A program made the position numbers and the translations under genes. Below the pieces are notes generated by a model. It did not search any database. It was not told where the DNA came from and saw only the letters and a list, made by a program, of their open reading frames with translations. From contig NZ_JANFNH010000005.1 of the NCBI RefSeq assembly GCF_024436055.1, forward strand, positions 209,796 to 273,795: a DNA stretch of 64,000 nucleotides. Direction: 5' to 3'. Of this stretch, positions 52,766-61,584 are shown piece by piece (positions within the stretch are counted from its first letter, which is position 1; each line of letters opens with the position of its first letter). This DNA is from Streptantibioticus rubrisoli. GTDB taxonomy: Bacteria; Actinomycetota; Actinomycetes; Streptomycetales; Streptomycetaceae.

Positions 52766-53743
52766 ATGTACGCGATCACGATTCCCGAACCCGGCGGCCC
52801 AGAGGCCCTGGTGTGGACCGAGGTCCCCGATCCCGAACTCGGCGAGGGCGAGGTGCTGGTCGACGTGGCGGCCAGCGCCGTCAACCGCGCCGATGTGCTG
52901 CAGCGCCAGGGCTACTACGATCCGCCGCCCGGCGCTTCGCCCTACCCGGGTCTGGAGTGCGCCGGACGGATCTCGGCGCTCGGCCCCGGCGTCTCCGGCT
53001 GGTCGGTGGGCGACGAGGTGTGCGCGCTGCTCGCGGGCGGCGGCTACGCGCAGAAGGTTGCCGTACCAGCGGGCCAACTGCTGCCCGTACCCAAGGGCGT
53101 TGACCTCGCGCACGCGGCGGCGCTGCCCGAGGTGGCCGCGACCGTGTGGTCCAACGTCTTCATGGTCGCCCATCTGCGGCCGGGTGAGACGCTGTTGGTG
53201 CACGGCGGTGCCAGCGGCATCGGCACCATGGCGATCCAACTCGCCAAGGCGGTCGGCGCCCGGGTCGCGGTCACCGCCTCCGGTGGGCGCAAGCTGGACC
53301 ACTGCGCCGAGTTGGGCGCCGACGTGCTGATCGACTACCGCGAGCAGGACTTCGTGGTCGAGGTGCGCAAGGCGACGGACGGCGCGGGCGCCGACGTCAT
53401 CCTCGACATCATGGGCGCCAAGTACCTGAGCCGTAACGTGGACGCGCTGGCGGTCAACGGCCGCCTCGCCATCATCGGCCTACAGGGCGGCGCGAAGGCC
53501 GAGTTGGACCTCGGCAAGCTGCTGGCCAAGCGGGCCGCGGTGATGGCCACGACGCTGCGCGCCCGACCGCTCGCCGAGAAGGCGTCGATCATCGCGGCGG
53601 TGCGCGAACACGTCTGGCCGCTCATCGAGAGCGGCCGGGTCAAGCCGGTCGTGGACCGCACGATCGCGATGCGTGAGGTGGCCGAGGCGCACCGGGTGGT
53701 CGAGGCGAGCGAGCACGTGGGCAAGGTGGTACTGGTCGCCTGA
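52766..53743 (+). CDS. NAD(P)H-quinone oxidoreductase (MDR superfamily)
   Basis: 325 residues. Medium-chain dehydrogenase fold without the catalytic zinc ligands: NRADVLQRQGYYDPPPGASP, GLECAGRISALGPGV, cofactor motif GGASGIGTMAIQLAK, and C-terminal ASEHVGKVVL. Members reduce quinones or enoyl groups with NADPH (PIG3/TP53I3 subgroup). It is a single gene with tandem repeats in its leader. Confidence 0.92.
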   Translation: MYAITIPEPGGPEALVWTEVPDPELGEGEVLVDVAASAVNRADVLQRQGYYDPPPGASPYPGLECAGRISALGPGVSGWSVGDEVCALLAGGGYAQKVAVPAGQLLPVPKGVDLAHAAALPEVAATVWSNVFMVAHLRPGETLLVHGGASGIGTMAIQLAKAVGARVAVTASGGRKLDHCAELGADVLIDYREQDFVVEVRKATDGAGADVILDIMGAKYLSRNVDALAVNGRLAIIGLQGGAKAELDLGKLLAKRAAVMATTLRARPLAEKASIIAAVREHVWPLIESGRVKPVVDRTIAMREVAEAHRVVEASEHVGKVVLVA

Positions 53744-53818
53744 GCGGCGGGCTTGGGGCGGGGCGGTCCGTCCGCTCCGCTCCGGATCTGTCCGGCGGAT
53801 TGCGGGGCGCGCGGACGC

Positions 53819-53888
53819 GATGGCGGGGCGTGCGGCCCGATGGCGGGTGGCGCGGACGCGATGGCGGGTGGCGCGGACGCGATGGCGG
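53819..53888. repeat. 21-bp repeat array in intergenic gap
   Basis: Two perfect 21-bp units (53839-53859 and 53860-53880, starting GATGGCGGGTGGCGCGG) are flanked by a degenerate 20-bp copy before and a partial copy after. The 325-base gap (53744-54068) between the oxidoreductase and the secreted-protein gene holds nothing else that I can recognise. Confidence 0.85.
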
Positions 53889-54068
53889 CACGACCGCAGG
53901 GGCGCGTCATCGTGGCCCCCGCCGTCACGGCTGAGCTATTTGGGGGCGAGTCCCGCGAAGTCCCGGCATCCGCCGGGCAGGCCTTAGCCCGAGATGCCGG
54001 GTTTGTCGCGCTGTGTAACGCTGAAGGCACTCCAGTGAGTCGGCCGTGGAAGGCGGAGGTGCCGTGCC

Positions 54069-54818
54069 GTGACGCCAGCAGCCCGAACCCGGTGCGTGCC
54101 CGGAAGAGCCGCGGGCCTCACCGTCGCCGCCTCCGCCCTGCTGACGTCGTTCGTGCTGCACGCCCCGCCCGCCGCCGCGCACGGCCCGCACGGCACACGG
54201 CACACCGCCCGGCCCGCCGCGTCACGCACCCCGCACCGGCTTCCCACAGCCCGCCCCGAGCCCGGTGACCGGGCCGCGCGACCGCCGACGCACAGGCACC
54301 CGGGCCGCCGCACCCCGCCCGCGACTCCCCTGGCGAAGCTGGCACCGCACCCTGGCGCCACCCGCCGTGACCCCGTCCCCACCGGCAGGCCGCGGCCGGA
54401 GCGGATATCCCAGCCGCCCCACCACCCCCGGCCCACCGAGCGGCCGGTGGACGCCGAGGACGCCGTACCGCCCGACCCGTGGCAGGACCTCGACCGGCGT
54501 CCGGAAGACCGGCGTCCGGAAGACCAGCGTCTGGAAGACCAGCGTCCGGATCAGGACGACCAATTTCAGGCCGACGAGGAACGTCCGTACCGCACCGGGA
54601 CCGTGGCACCGCCCGCCCAGCCGTCCCAGCCCACGGCGCCGCCTGCTCCCGCGTCCGCCGTCCCCAGCGTCTCCGCCACCGGCACCGCCGACCTCAGCGC
54701 CGCTTCGGCCGCCCGTCGCTCCGTCGGTCCGGCGCTCAACATCCTGCGGCTCGGCACCGGCCTCACCCTGACCGGCCTCGGGCTCGGCTTCATGGCGCTG
54801 CGACTGCGCCGACGCTGA
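54069..54818 (+). CDS. Secreted, tail-anchored Pro-rich protein
   Basis: 249 residues, GTG start. Signal peptide at 1-38 (VAASALLTSFVLHAPPAAA). The mature part is disordered, rich in Pro, Arg, His and Thr, with a charged repeat RRPED/QRLED/QRPD around residues 143-162. A C-terminal membrane span (LGTGLTLTGLGLGFMAL) followed by RLRRR keeps it on the cell surface. It resembles the spacer-plus-anchor part of a wall protein without a folded domain. Function unknown. It is next to bpa and two kinase genes. Confidence 0.75.
   Translation: MTPAARTRCVPGRAAGLTVAASALLTSFVLHAPPAAAHGPHGTRHTARPAASRTPHRLPTARPEPGDRAARPPTHRHPGRRTPPATPLAKLAPHPGATRRDPVPTGRPRPERISQPPHHPRPTERPVDAEDAVPPDPWQDLDRRPEDRRPEDQRLEDQRPDQDDQFQADEERPYRTGTVAPPAQPSQPTAPPAPASAVPSVSATGTADLSAASAARRSVGPALNILRLGTGLTLTGLGLGFMALRLRRR
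54495..54554 (+). repeat. 15-bp coding tandem repeat
   Basis: Four units of 15 bases (first CGGCGTCCGGAAGAC) inside the secreted-protein gene. They encode pentapeptides with the pattern R-R/Q-P/L-E-D. Copies 1 and 2 are identical; copies 3 and 4 carry single changes. In-frame length variation between strains is likely. Confidence 0.85.
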
Positions 54819-54900
54819 AAGCCGCCGCCGCGTGGCAGGTTGATCACGGATGTGCCGGGGCACACCCATGGGTGAGCCAGGTGTGCGAGAGAATGGCGGC

Positions 54901-55458
54901 ATGGAGATGCCGATGAACGAACGGTCGCAGCAGGACACCCCGCACGTGCTGGTCGTCGGCCCGGACGGAATGGCCCTGGGCGGCGGCCAGAACGGTCAGG
55001 AGAGCGAGTCCCACGAGACTCCGGTCACCGAGATGGTCGAGCAGCCCGCGAAGGTCATGCGTATCGGCAGCATGATCAAGCAGCTGCTTGAGGAAGTGCG
55101 GGCGGCACCTCTGGACGAGGCGAGTCGGCAGCGCCTCAAGGAGATCCACCACAGCTCGATCAAGGAACTGGAAGACGGCCTGGCGCCGGAGCTCGTCGAG
55201 GAACTGGAGCGGCTCTCGCTCCCGTTCACCGAGGAGAGTGTGCCGAGCGAGGCCGAACTGCGCATCGCCCAGGCTCAGTTGGTGGGCTGGCTGGAGGGGC
55301 TGTTCCACGGCATCCAGACCACGCTGTTCGCCCAGCAGATGGCGGCACGGGCGCAGTTGGAGCAGATGCGGCGCGCCCTTCCGCCCGGCCTCGTCTCGGG
55401 GCACGAGGACGAGGAGGGCGGCCATCCGGGCGCCACGCGCTCCGGCCCGTACCTGTGA
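54901..55458 (+). CDS. bpa: Bacterial proteasome activator Bpa
   Basis: 185 residues from ATG 54901; further ATGs follow at 54907 and 54913. The DUF2587 core is helical (VMRIGSMIKQLLEEVRAAPL, LKEIHHSSIKELEDGLAPEL, IAQAQLVGWLEGLFHGIQTT). It ends in GPYL, a variant of the GQYL tail that docks into the 20S proteasome. Bpa forms a ring that opens the actinobacterial proteasome without ATP and feeds it unfolded proteins. The proteasome genes lie elsewhere. Confidence 0.93.
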   Translation: MEMPMNERSQQDTPHVLVVGPDGMALGGGQNGQESESHETPVTEMVEQPAKVMRIGSMIKQLLEEVRAAPLDEASRQRLKEIHHSSIKELEDGLAPELVEELERLSLPFTEESVPSEAELRIAQAQLVGWLEGLFHGIQTTLFAQQMAARAQLEQMRRALPPGLVSGHEDEEGGHPGATRSGPYL

Positions 55459-55475
55459 TCCGGCGGGGATGAAAC

Positions 55476-55504
55476 GGTCCCGGCACACTCGGTGTGCCGG
55501 GACC
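55476..55504. terminator. Terminator after bpa
   Basis: 13-bp perfect inverted repeat (GGTCCCGGCACAC / GTGTGCCGGGACC) with loop TCG, 18 bases beyond the bpa stop, followed by TTCTCG. It also lies downstream of the convergent kinase. Confidence 0.85.
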
Positions 55505-55632
55505 TTCTCGTCGGGGGCGCGGCGCTTGACCGGCGCCCGCGCGTCAGGCGGCAGCGCGCACCAACGGGCGCCCGCCCCTCAGGGGCGCCGCACATTAAGT
55601 GGCGCCCCGGCCCTCAAACCCGTCTTCGCGCC

Positions 55633-57279
55633 TCAGCCGCTGCTCTTGCCCGTCGACACGATCAGCGTGATGACGTCCGTCTTCGGGTTGAACTCGTTGT
55701 ACTTGTCCGGGGATTCGCTCATCACGATGCCCTTGCCCCAGACGTTCTCGTCCTCGTGCTGGAGCTTGTACTTCCAACCGGCCGCGTCCATGCAGGCCTT
55801 GACCGAGTCGATGTACTTGAAGGTCAGGTCGGGCATGATGATCTTGCCGCCGTTGTCGGTGAAGCCACCGGACGCCTGGGTGCAGGTGCTGGGGTCGACC
55901 GTGCGGCTCGGGTCGCCCATCTTGATGTCGCCGTTGCCGCCGTTGCCGCCATTGCCGCCCTGGTCGGTGGGCGAATCGGTGTGCTGCGTCACGGTGTTGG
56001 TGTTGTCGCCGCTGTGCTGCTTGGTCTTTTCGCTCATCGACACGATCACCGTGATCAGCACCACGCCGATCACCGCGGCGACCCCGACGAAGATCAGCAA
56101 CGGCTTCCAGTTGCCGCCGCTCTTGCGCGGCGCGGGCGGCGGGGTGCGGTACGCGGGTGTCGTCGGACGCGTCGTGGGCGGCGGGGTCTGGTAGCCGGTG
56201 GGGCTGTACGGCTGCTGCTGGTACTGGTTGGGCGGCGGGGTCGGCGGCCCGTAGTTCATCTGCGGCGTGGGCGCCTGCTGGTACGGCGAGGGCGTGTGCG
56301 GGTCGCCGGTGGCGTTGGGGAAGACCGCGAAGGCGTCCGGCTGGGCGGTGGGCTGGTGGGCCTTCGGCCCCTCGCTGATCACCAGCGGCGTGGCGATGCC
56401 CTTGGCGGCCGCGGCGACCCGCTCGCACTCGTCCTGCATCGCCTCCGCGGTCGGGAAGCGGTCCGCAGGGTTCTTCCGCAGCGCCCGCGCCACCAGCGCG
56501 TCCACCGCGGGCGGCAGCGACTGGTTGATCGACGAGGGGGCGGGCGGCTCCTCCTGCACGTGCTGGTAGGCCACCGACAGCGGGGAGTCGCCGTCGAACG
56601 GCAGCCGCCCGGTCAGCAGCTCGAACAGCATGCAGCCGACCGAGTACAGGTCGGAGCGCGCGTCCACACCGCGACCCAGCGCCTGTTCAGGGGACAGGTA
56701 CTGCGGGGTGCCGACCACCATGCCGGTCTGTGTCATGGACGTGACGCCGGACTGGAGCGCCCGCGCGATGCCGAAGTCCATCACCTTGACCACGCCGCGC
56801 TTGGTCAGCATGACGTTGCCCGGCTTGATGTCCCGGTGCACCAGGCCCATCTCATGGCTGACCGCGAGCGCGGCCAGCACATCACCGGTGATCTTCAGTG
56901 CCTTCTCGGTCGGCATCGCGCCGTGCTGTGCCACGTCCTCGTCGAGGATCTGCCGCAGCGGCTTGCCGTCCACCAGCTCCATCACGATGTACGGGATGGA
57001 GCGGCCGTCTATCTCGTCCTCGCCGGAGTCGAAGACCGAGACGATGTTGGTGTGGTTGAGCTTGGCGACCGACTGCGCCTCGCGGCGGAAGCGCTCGCGG
57101 AAGGACGCCTCTCGGCCGAGTTCGCTGTGCAGGGTCTTGATCGCGACCGGGCGTTCCAGCACAGTGTCATAGCCGAAGTGGACGGATGCCATTCCGCCCT
57201 CGCCGAGCAGGCTGCGCAACTCGTACCGGCCGCCGCCGACCGTAGTGCCCGAGAAGTCGCCCCGTGCGTCCCCGCTCAT
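55633..57279 (-). CDS. Ser/Thr kinase with one PASTA domain
   Basis: 548 residues. Kinase domain at 15-280 (GEGGMASVH, AIKTL, LVHRDIKPGNVML, VMDFGIA), a long Pro/Gln/Tyr-rich juxtamembrane region, one span (PLLIFVGVAAVIGVVLITVI), an Asn/Gly-rich spacer and a single C-terminal PASTA-like domain (about 470-545) containing two cysteines. Compared with PknB it has one PASTA unit, not four. It is divergent from another kinase across a 351-base gap. Confidence 0.93.
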   Translation of the reverse strand: MSGDARGDFSGTTVGGGRYELRSLLGEGGMASVHFGYDTVLERPVAIKTLHSELGREASFRERFRREAQSVAKLNHTNIVSVFDSGEDEIDGRSIPYIVMELVDGKPLRQILDEDVAQHGAMPTEKALKITGDVLAALAVSHEMGLVHRDIKPGNVMLTKRGVVKVMDFGIARALQSGVTSMTQTGMVVGTPQYLSPEQALGRGVDARSDLYSVGCMLFELLTGRLPFDGDSPLSVAYQHVQEEPPAPSSINQSLPPAVDALVARALRKNPADRFPTAEAMQDECERVAAAAKGIATPLVISEGPKAHQPTAQPDAFAVFPNATGDPHTPSPYQQAPTPQMNYGPPTPPPNQYQQQPYSPTGYQTPPPTTRPTTPAYRTPPPAPRKSGGNWKPLLIFVGVAAVIGVVLITVIVSMSEKTKQHSGDNTNTVTQHTDSPTDQGGNGGNGGNGDIKMGDPSRTVDPSTCTQASGGFTDNGGKIIMPDLTFKYIDSVKACMDAAGWKYKLQHEDENVWGKGIVMSESPDKYNEFNPKTDVITLIVSTGKSSG

Positions 57280-57630
57280 CTAACCGCTTCCCCCTCGGCG
57301 CACGGGAGCCGTACGCACAAGACACCGATCTTCAGCTTGCTTGATCCTGCCCGCCAAGTCTGCCGGAGTCGGTTGACGCGTCAAGTTGCTTGACCGTTCC
57401 GTCACCGGATGCCCAGGAAACCGTTCCCGAACTGTGAACAACGTGTTCATCGCGCCTGTGAGCAGTCTGTGCCCAATACGGTTTGTGCAGGTGAGAGCGG
57501 TACGGGCGGTCTTGTCCCGAGTGACGCGTCCCATGGTTCACCGGGAAGGCGGTAGCGTTCATCTTCGGACCCCCTGGGTCCGGCGGAGTATGCAGCACCT
57601 GTACGAGGCGATGAGCGACGGCGAGGACTG
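57280..57630. other. Divergent kinase promoter gap
   Basis: 351 bases between two divergent kinase genes. It is less GC-rich than its surroundings and holds a perfect 12-bp palindrome TTGACGCGTCAA at 57373-57384, followed by CTTGACCG 5 bases later. These may be regulator sites or part of a -35 box. No RNA gene or small protein seen. Confidence 0.45.
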
Positions 57631-59313
57631 ATGGACCAGACGCAGCCCTCGGGCGACCCCGAGGAGTCCTCGGCCCTCGGTGCCGAGGCGTACGACACAC
57701 CGGAGCTGTGGGGCGCGAACGGGTTCATGGGTGACGGCCGGTACCGGCTCACCCGGCGCCTGGGGCGCGGCGGCATGGCCGAGGTCTTCGCGGCGGAGGA
57801 CGTACGGCTGGGCCGTACGGTGGCGGTGAAGCTGCTGCGCAGCGACCTCGCGGAGGACCCGGTCTCCAAGGCCCGGTTCACCCGCGAGGCCCAGTCGGTC
57901 GCCGGGCTCAACCACCACGCGGTGGTCGCGGTGTACGACTCCGGCGAGGACCGGGTCGGCAACAACGTCGTCCCGTACATCGTCATGGAGCTGTGCGAGG
58001 GCCGCACCATCCGTGACCTGCTGATCAACTCCGAGGCACCGCCGGTCGACCAGGCTTTGATCATCGTCTCCGGGGTGCTGGAGGCGCTCGCCTACAGCCA
58101 TCAGCACGGCATCGTGCACCGCGACATCAAGCCCGCGAACGTGATCATCACCAACACGGGCGCGGTCAAGGTGATGGACTTCGGCATCGCCCGGGCGCTG
58201 CACGGCGCGTCGACCACCATGACGCAGACCGGCATGGTCATGGGCACGCCGCAGTACCTGTCACCTGAACAGGCGCTGGGCAAGGCCGTCGACCACCGCT
58301 CCGACCTGTACGCGACCGGCTGCCTGCTCTACGAACTGCTGACGCTGCGCCCGCCGTTCACCGGCGAGACCCCGCTGTCGGTGGTCTACCAGCACGTCCA
58401 GGACGATCCGCGGATCCCCTCGGACGTCAACGACCGGGTGCCGCCGGAGCTGGACGGCATGGTGCTGCGCGCGCTCGCCAAGAACCCCGACGACCGGTTC
58501 CAGAGCGCCGAGGAGATGCACGGCCTGGTGCAGTACGCCCTGCGCATGCTGCATGAACAGGGCGGCTGGACCGGCGCCTGGGACACCGGCTACGTCGACC
58601 ACTCGGCCTCCGCGGCGTCCGCCGCCGGTACCGCGGCCACCACGGTGCTGCCGCACGCCCAGGCCGGGCACACCGCCGAGTTGGGCCCGCCGCTGCTGAT
58701 GGGCCCGCCCGGCGGCGAGGGCACCGGCGGTTACGGCGACGGCGGCCACGGCAACGGCGGCCGGGACGGCCGTGGCGGCGGTGGCCACCGCGGGCGCAAC
58801 ACCGTGCTGCTGGTGCTGGCCGCCATCCTGGCGATCAGCCTGGGCGTCGTCTTCGCGGTCAGCATGAGCCACGGCAGCGGCAAGGGCGGTACGGCCAACG
58901 AGCACAGCCCCGCGCCGAGCGTGTCGCAGAGCGCCAGCCCGAGCGACTCGCCCAGCGACAGCAGCTCGCCCAGCGACCAGCCCAGCGTGGACACCAGCAG
59001 CGGCCAGGGCGGCGACAACTCCACGGGCGAGCCGAGCTATCCGACGCACAGCCGTGAGCCCAGCTCTCAGCCGCCGTCCTCGGAGCCGCCCTCCTCGCCG
59101 CCGCCGTCCTCGCCGGGGACGTCCGAGGGCACCACGAACCAGGGCACCTCGCAGGGCGGCACCAACAGCGGCACGACCAGCGGCACCGGAGGCAACAGCG
59201 GTACGTCGTCCGGTAACACCACCGGTACGTCGCAGGGCTCCACAGACGGTCAGACCAGCGGTACCAGCAAGGGCACCACCAGCCAGGGGGGCACCATCCA
59301 GGGCATCGGGTGA
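57631..59313 (+). CDS. Ser/Thr kinase with Ser/Gly-rich external tail
   Basis: 560 residues, ATG after GGCGAGGACTG. Kinase domain at 35-295 (GRGGMAEVF, VAVKLL, IVHRDIKPANVII, VMDFGIA), a Gly-rich linker, one span (VLLVLAAILAISLGVVFAVS), then about 160 residues of low-complexity Ser, Thr, Gly and Pro outside the membrane. There is no PASTA or other folded sensor. The external tail looks like a wall-spanning or glycosylated stalk (inference). Confidence 0.92.
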   Translation: MDQTQPSGDPEESSALGAEAYDTPELWGANGFMGDGRYRLTRRLGRGGMAEVFAAEDVRLGRTVAVKLLRSDLAEDPVSKARFTREAQSVAGLNHHAVVAVYDSGEDRVGNNVVPYIVMELCEGRTIRDLLINSEAPPVDQALIIVSGVLEALAYSHQHGIVHRDIKPANVIITNTGAVKVMDFGIARALHGASTTMTQTGMVMGTPQYLSPEQALGKAVDHRSDLYATGCLLYELLTLRPPFTGETPLSVVYQHVQDDPRIPSDVNDRVPPELDGMVLRALAKNPDDRFQSAEEMHGLVQYALRMLHEQGGWTGAWDTGYVDHSASAASAAGTAATTVLPHAQAGHTAELGPPLLMGPPGGEGTGGYGDGGHGNGGRDGRGGGGHRGRNTVLLVLAAILAISLGVVFAVSMSHGSGKGGTANEHSPAPSVSQSASPSDSPSDSSSPSDQPSVDTSSGQGGDNSTGEPSYPTHSREPSSQPPSSEPPSSPPPSSPGTSEGTTNQGTSQGGTNSGTTSGTGGNSGTSSGNTTGTSQGSTDGQTSGTSKGTTSQGGTIQGIG

Positions 59314-59333
59314 GCCCCGCCCGCTGACGCCGC

Positions 59334-60404
59334 TCAGCCGGTGAACGCCGCGAGTACGGCCTCGTACTCGCGGGTCCACCACACCGCGAGCCCGGCCGCG
59401 GCCGGGAACAGCGGGTCGGCGCGGAAGTCGTGCCGCTGGTAGCGCCAGCGCAACATCCAGAAGTCGTTGAGCCGCTCCCACCACACCCGGTGCACCGCCG
59501 CCGCCAGCTCGGCCACCGGCACCCCGGCGGCCGAGCGGTAGGCGCGGGCGTACTCACGCACCTTGGCCAGCTCCAGGGTGCCGTCGCAGTCCCGGACGAA
59601 GAAGATCACCGCGGCCCGTACCGCCTCCTCCGCGCGCGGCTGGACGCCGAGCCGGTCCCAGTCGACGATCGCGGCCGGTTCCGCCCCTTGGTAGAGCAGG
59701 TTGAGCGGGTGGAAGTCGCCGTGCACCCAGCCGGTGACCCGGGTGGTGGCGTCGGCGGGACGGCGGTGGGCGTGCCGCTCCAGCAGTGCCCGGCGCTCCA
59801 GGAGGCGGTGTTCGGCCAGTTCGTCGAAGGCGTCGCGGGGCCGCCGCTCGCGGGCCAGCCGGAGCAGTTCGTCGATGAGCGCGTAGGTGTCCTCGGGCAC
59901 CGCGGAGGAGTGCGCGGCCGGGTGGGCGGCCAGCGCGTCGTCGGGCAGCACCCGGGCCAGCGTGGTGTGCACCAGGCCGAGCAGCGAGCCCAGGTGGCGG
60001 CACTGCCGCTCGGTCAGCTCGGTGCCCGCCCGGTGCCGTCCCTCCACCCAGGGGTACAGCGCGTACGGGCGGCCGCCGATGACCGCCACCGTGCGGCCCT
60101 CTGCGTCGGCCAGCGGCGCCGCGACCGGCAGCCCGAGGGCGCCGAGCCGCAGTGTGGCGCGGTGCTGGCGGGCGATGGTGGCGGGGTGGGCGGTGTCCCG
60201 GTCGGTGCCCCGATCCGGATCGTGCAGATAGTGCTTGAGGAAGAACCGGCCGCGGGTGGTGGCGAGCTGGTACCCCCGGTTGAGCAGCCCCTGCGCCACC
60301 GGCTCGCAGGACAGCGGCGTCCCGGCACCGTCGTAGCGGCGGAGCAGCGCTCCCAGCGTGTGGTCGGTGGGCGGCGGCGCCGTCGCCGGACTAGGAGGGG
60401 GCAC
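59334..60404 (-). CDS. Aminoglycoside phosphotransferase-like kinase
   Basis: 356 residues, GTG start. APH/choline-kinase fold with the Brenner motif WVHGDFHPLNLL (catalytic Asp) and the metal-binding AIVDWDRLGV. Early part RGFFLKHYL holds the ATP-binding lysine. Substrate cannot be told; the group includes homoserine kinase type II and antibiotic phosphotransferases. It converges on the preceding kinase gene with 20 bases between stops. Not evidence of resistance by itself. Confidence 0.88.
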   Translation of the reverse strand: MPPPSPATAPPPTDHTLGALLRRYDGAGTPLSCEPVAQGLLNRGYQLATTRGRFFLKHYLHDPDRGTDRDTAHPATIARQHRATLRLGALGLPVAAPLADAEGRTVAVIGGRPYALYPWVEGRHRAGTELTERQCRHLGSLLGLVHTTLARVLPDDALAAHPAAHSSAVPEDTYALIDELLRLARERRPRDAFDELAEHRLLERRALLERHAHRRPADATTRVTGWVHGDFHPLNLLYQGAEPAAIVDWDRLGVQPRAEEAVRAAVIFFVRDCDGTLELAKVREYARAYRSAAGVPVAELAAAVHRVWWERLNDFWMLRWRYQRHDFRADPLFPAAAGLAVWWTREYEAVLAAFTG

Positions 60405-60566
60405 CCGGCGAATGGTAGATCACCGCAGCTCACGTGGCGTATCCGCGCAACCACTCACGAGGGACGGCCGAAGCCGGGCGGATGGCCCAATGCGCAGGTG
60501 ACAGGGGTTGTCGCGGCGATTTCCTACGTTCCCCGAACGATACAACTGCGCGCAGCCGTGCTCACC

Positions 60567-60608
60567 TGAGTTATGACGGATGAGCTATGACGGGTGAGTT
60601 ATGACGGA
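60567..60608. repeat. Three 14-bp tandem repeats at a stop codon
   Basis: TGAGTTATGACGGA, TGAGCTATGACGGG and TGAGTTATGACGGA stand in tandem. The third covers the stop codon of the response regulator gene on the opposite strand; the others lie just behind it and repeat the same stop context. Confidence 0.85.
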
Positions 60609-61276
60609 TCGGTTCCGTCCTGCCGGTCCCCGGTCCGCATGCGGGCCACGAACGCGGCCGCCTGGGTGCGGCGTTCCATGCCGAGTTTGGCGAGCAGCGA
60701 GGAGACGTAGTTCTTCACGGTCTTCTCGGCCAGGTGCAGCCGCTCGCCGATCTGCCGGTTGGTGAGGCCCTCGCCGATCAGGTCCAGGATCCTGCGCTCC
60801 CGTTCGGTGAGGTTCTCCAGCCGCGCGTCGCCCTTGCCGTCACCGCCCCGCAGCCGCTCCAGCACCCGGGCGGTGGCCACCGGGTCCAGCAGCGACCGGC
60901 CGGCCGCCACGTCCCGTACCGCCGAGAGCAGATCGGTGCCGCGGATCGCCTTGAGGACGTAACCGGCGGCCCCCGCCATGATCGCGTCGAAGAGCGCCTC
61001 GTCGTCCGCGTACGAGGTGAGCATCAGGCACTTGATGTCTGGATGCGCCGAGCGCACCTCGCGGCACACCTCGACCCCGCTGCCGTCCGGCAGCCGCACG
61101 TCGAGCACCGCGACATCCGGCCGGGTGGCCGGGACGCGGGCCAGCGCGTCCGCGGCGGTGCCCGCCTCGCCCACCACCTCGATGTCGTCGTCTACGGAGA
61201 GCAACTCATGGACACCACGGCGTACCACTTCGTGGTCGTCAACCAGGAATACCGTGATTTTTCCTCCATCAGGCAC
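60599..61276 (-). CDS. NarL/LuxR-type response regulator (DevR-like)
   Basis: 225 residues from GTG 61276 (GAGG 8 bases upstream); GTG 61294 is an alternative. Receiver domain with acidic pocket FLVDDHEVV, phospho-acceptor Asp in [11 protein letters not shown], and LMLTSYADD with conserved Thr/Ser and a Lys in YVLKAIRG. C-terminal Lux[24 protein letters not shown] and [20 protein letters not shown]. It is close to the DosR/DevR group. No histidine kinase gene is adjacent, so it is an orphan in this window. Confidence 0.93.
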   Translation of the reverse strand: MPDGGKITVFLVDDHEVVRRGVHELLSVDDDIEVVGEAGTAADALARVPATRPDVAVLDVRLPDGSGVEVCREVRSAHPDIKCLMLTSYADDEALFDAIMAGAAGYVLKAIRGTDLLSAVRDVAAGRSLLDPVATARVLERLRGGDGKGDARLENLTERERRILDLIGEGLTNRQIGERLHLAEKTVKNYVSSLLAKLGMERRTQAAAFVARMRTGDRQDGTDPS

Positions 61277-61584
61277 CAAACCAGCCTCGCACACAATTGG
61301 ATCCGCTGACCTCTTACGCAGTTTCGATCCGCGAGATAGCGTGCCGTTGTCCCGGTGGCCTGCCGGAATGCCGAGTTACTAGGAAATCCAAGCAAAACCG
61401 CAGGTAGATGCCCCTTCGCGCATTTGCGGGAGTTGTGGGTAACGTGCTTTTTGCAGGCCGTCAGCCGGGGCAGAAGTCACTCCTGGCACGGCCCGCCGCA
61501 CACACCCCGTGCGCCGCGCCGAGTCGGGTGAGCCCGCACTGGCTCCCGGCGGACCCCGGGGGCCGGACAGACGGAGGAGCAGAC
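61277..61584. other. Promoter gap of second 2-oxoacid dehydrogenase operon
   Basis: 308 bases between the divergent response regulator and E1 alpha genes. I do not find the ACCGA-N4-TCGGT palindrome here. No RNA or repeat seen. Confidence 0.4.

Noticed and set aside
57373..57384. Palindrome TTGACGCGTCAA as an operator
   Set aside because: Only one copy was found and no regulator is encoded nearby, so I kept it as a note in the gap entry rather than a called site.
57280..57534. 84-codon minus-strand frame directly upstream of the one-PASTA kinase
   Set aside because: Its stop touches the kinase start, but it has no ribosome-binding site and no protein-like composition; it overlaps the expected promoter.
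59334..60404. Antibiotic resistance phosphotransferase
   Set aside because: The APH fold is shared by many metabolic kinases; nothing in the sequence or context points to an antibiotic substrate.
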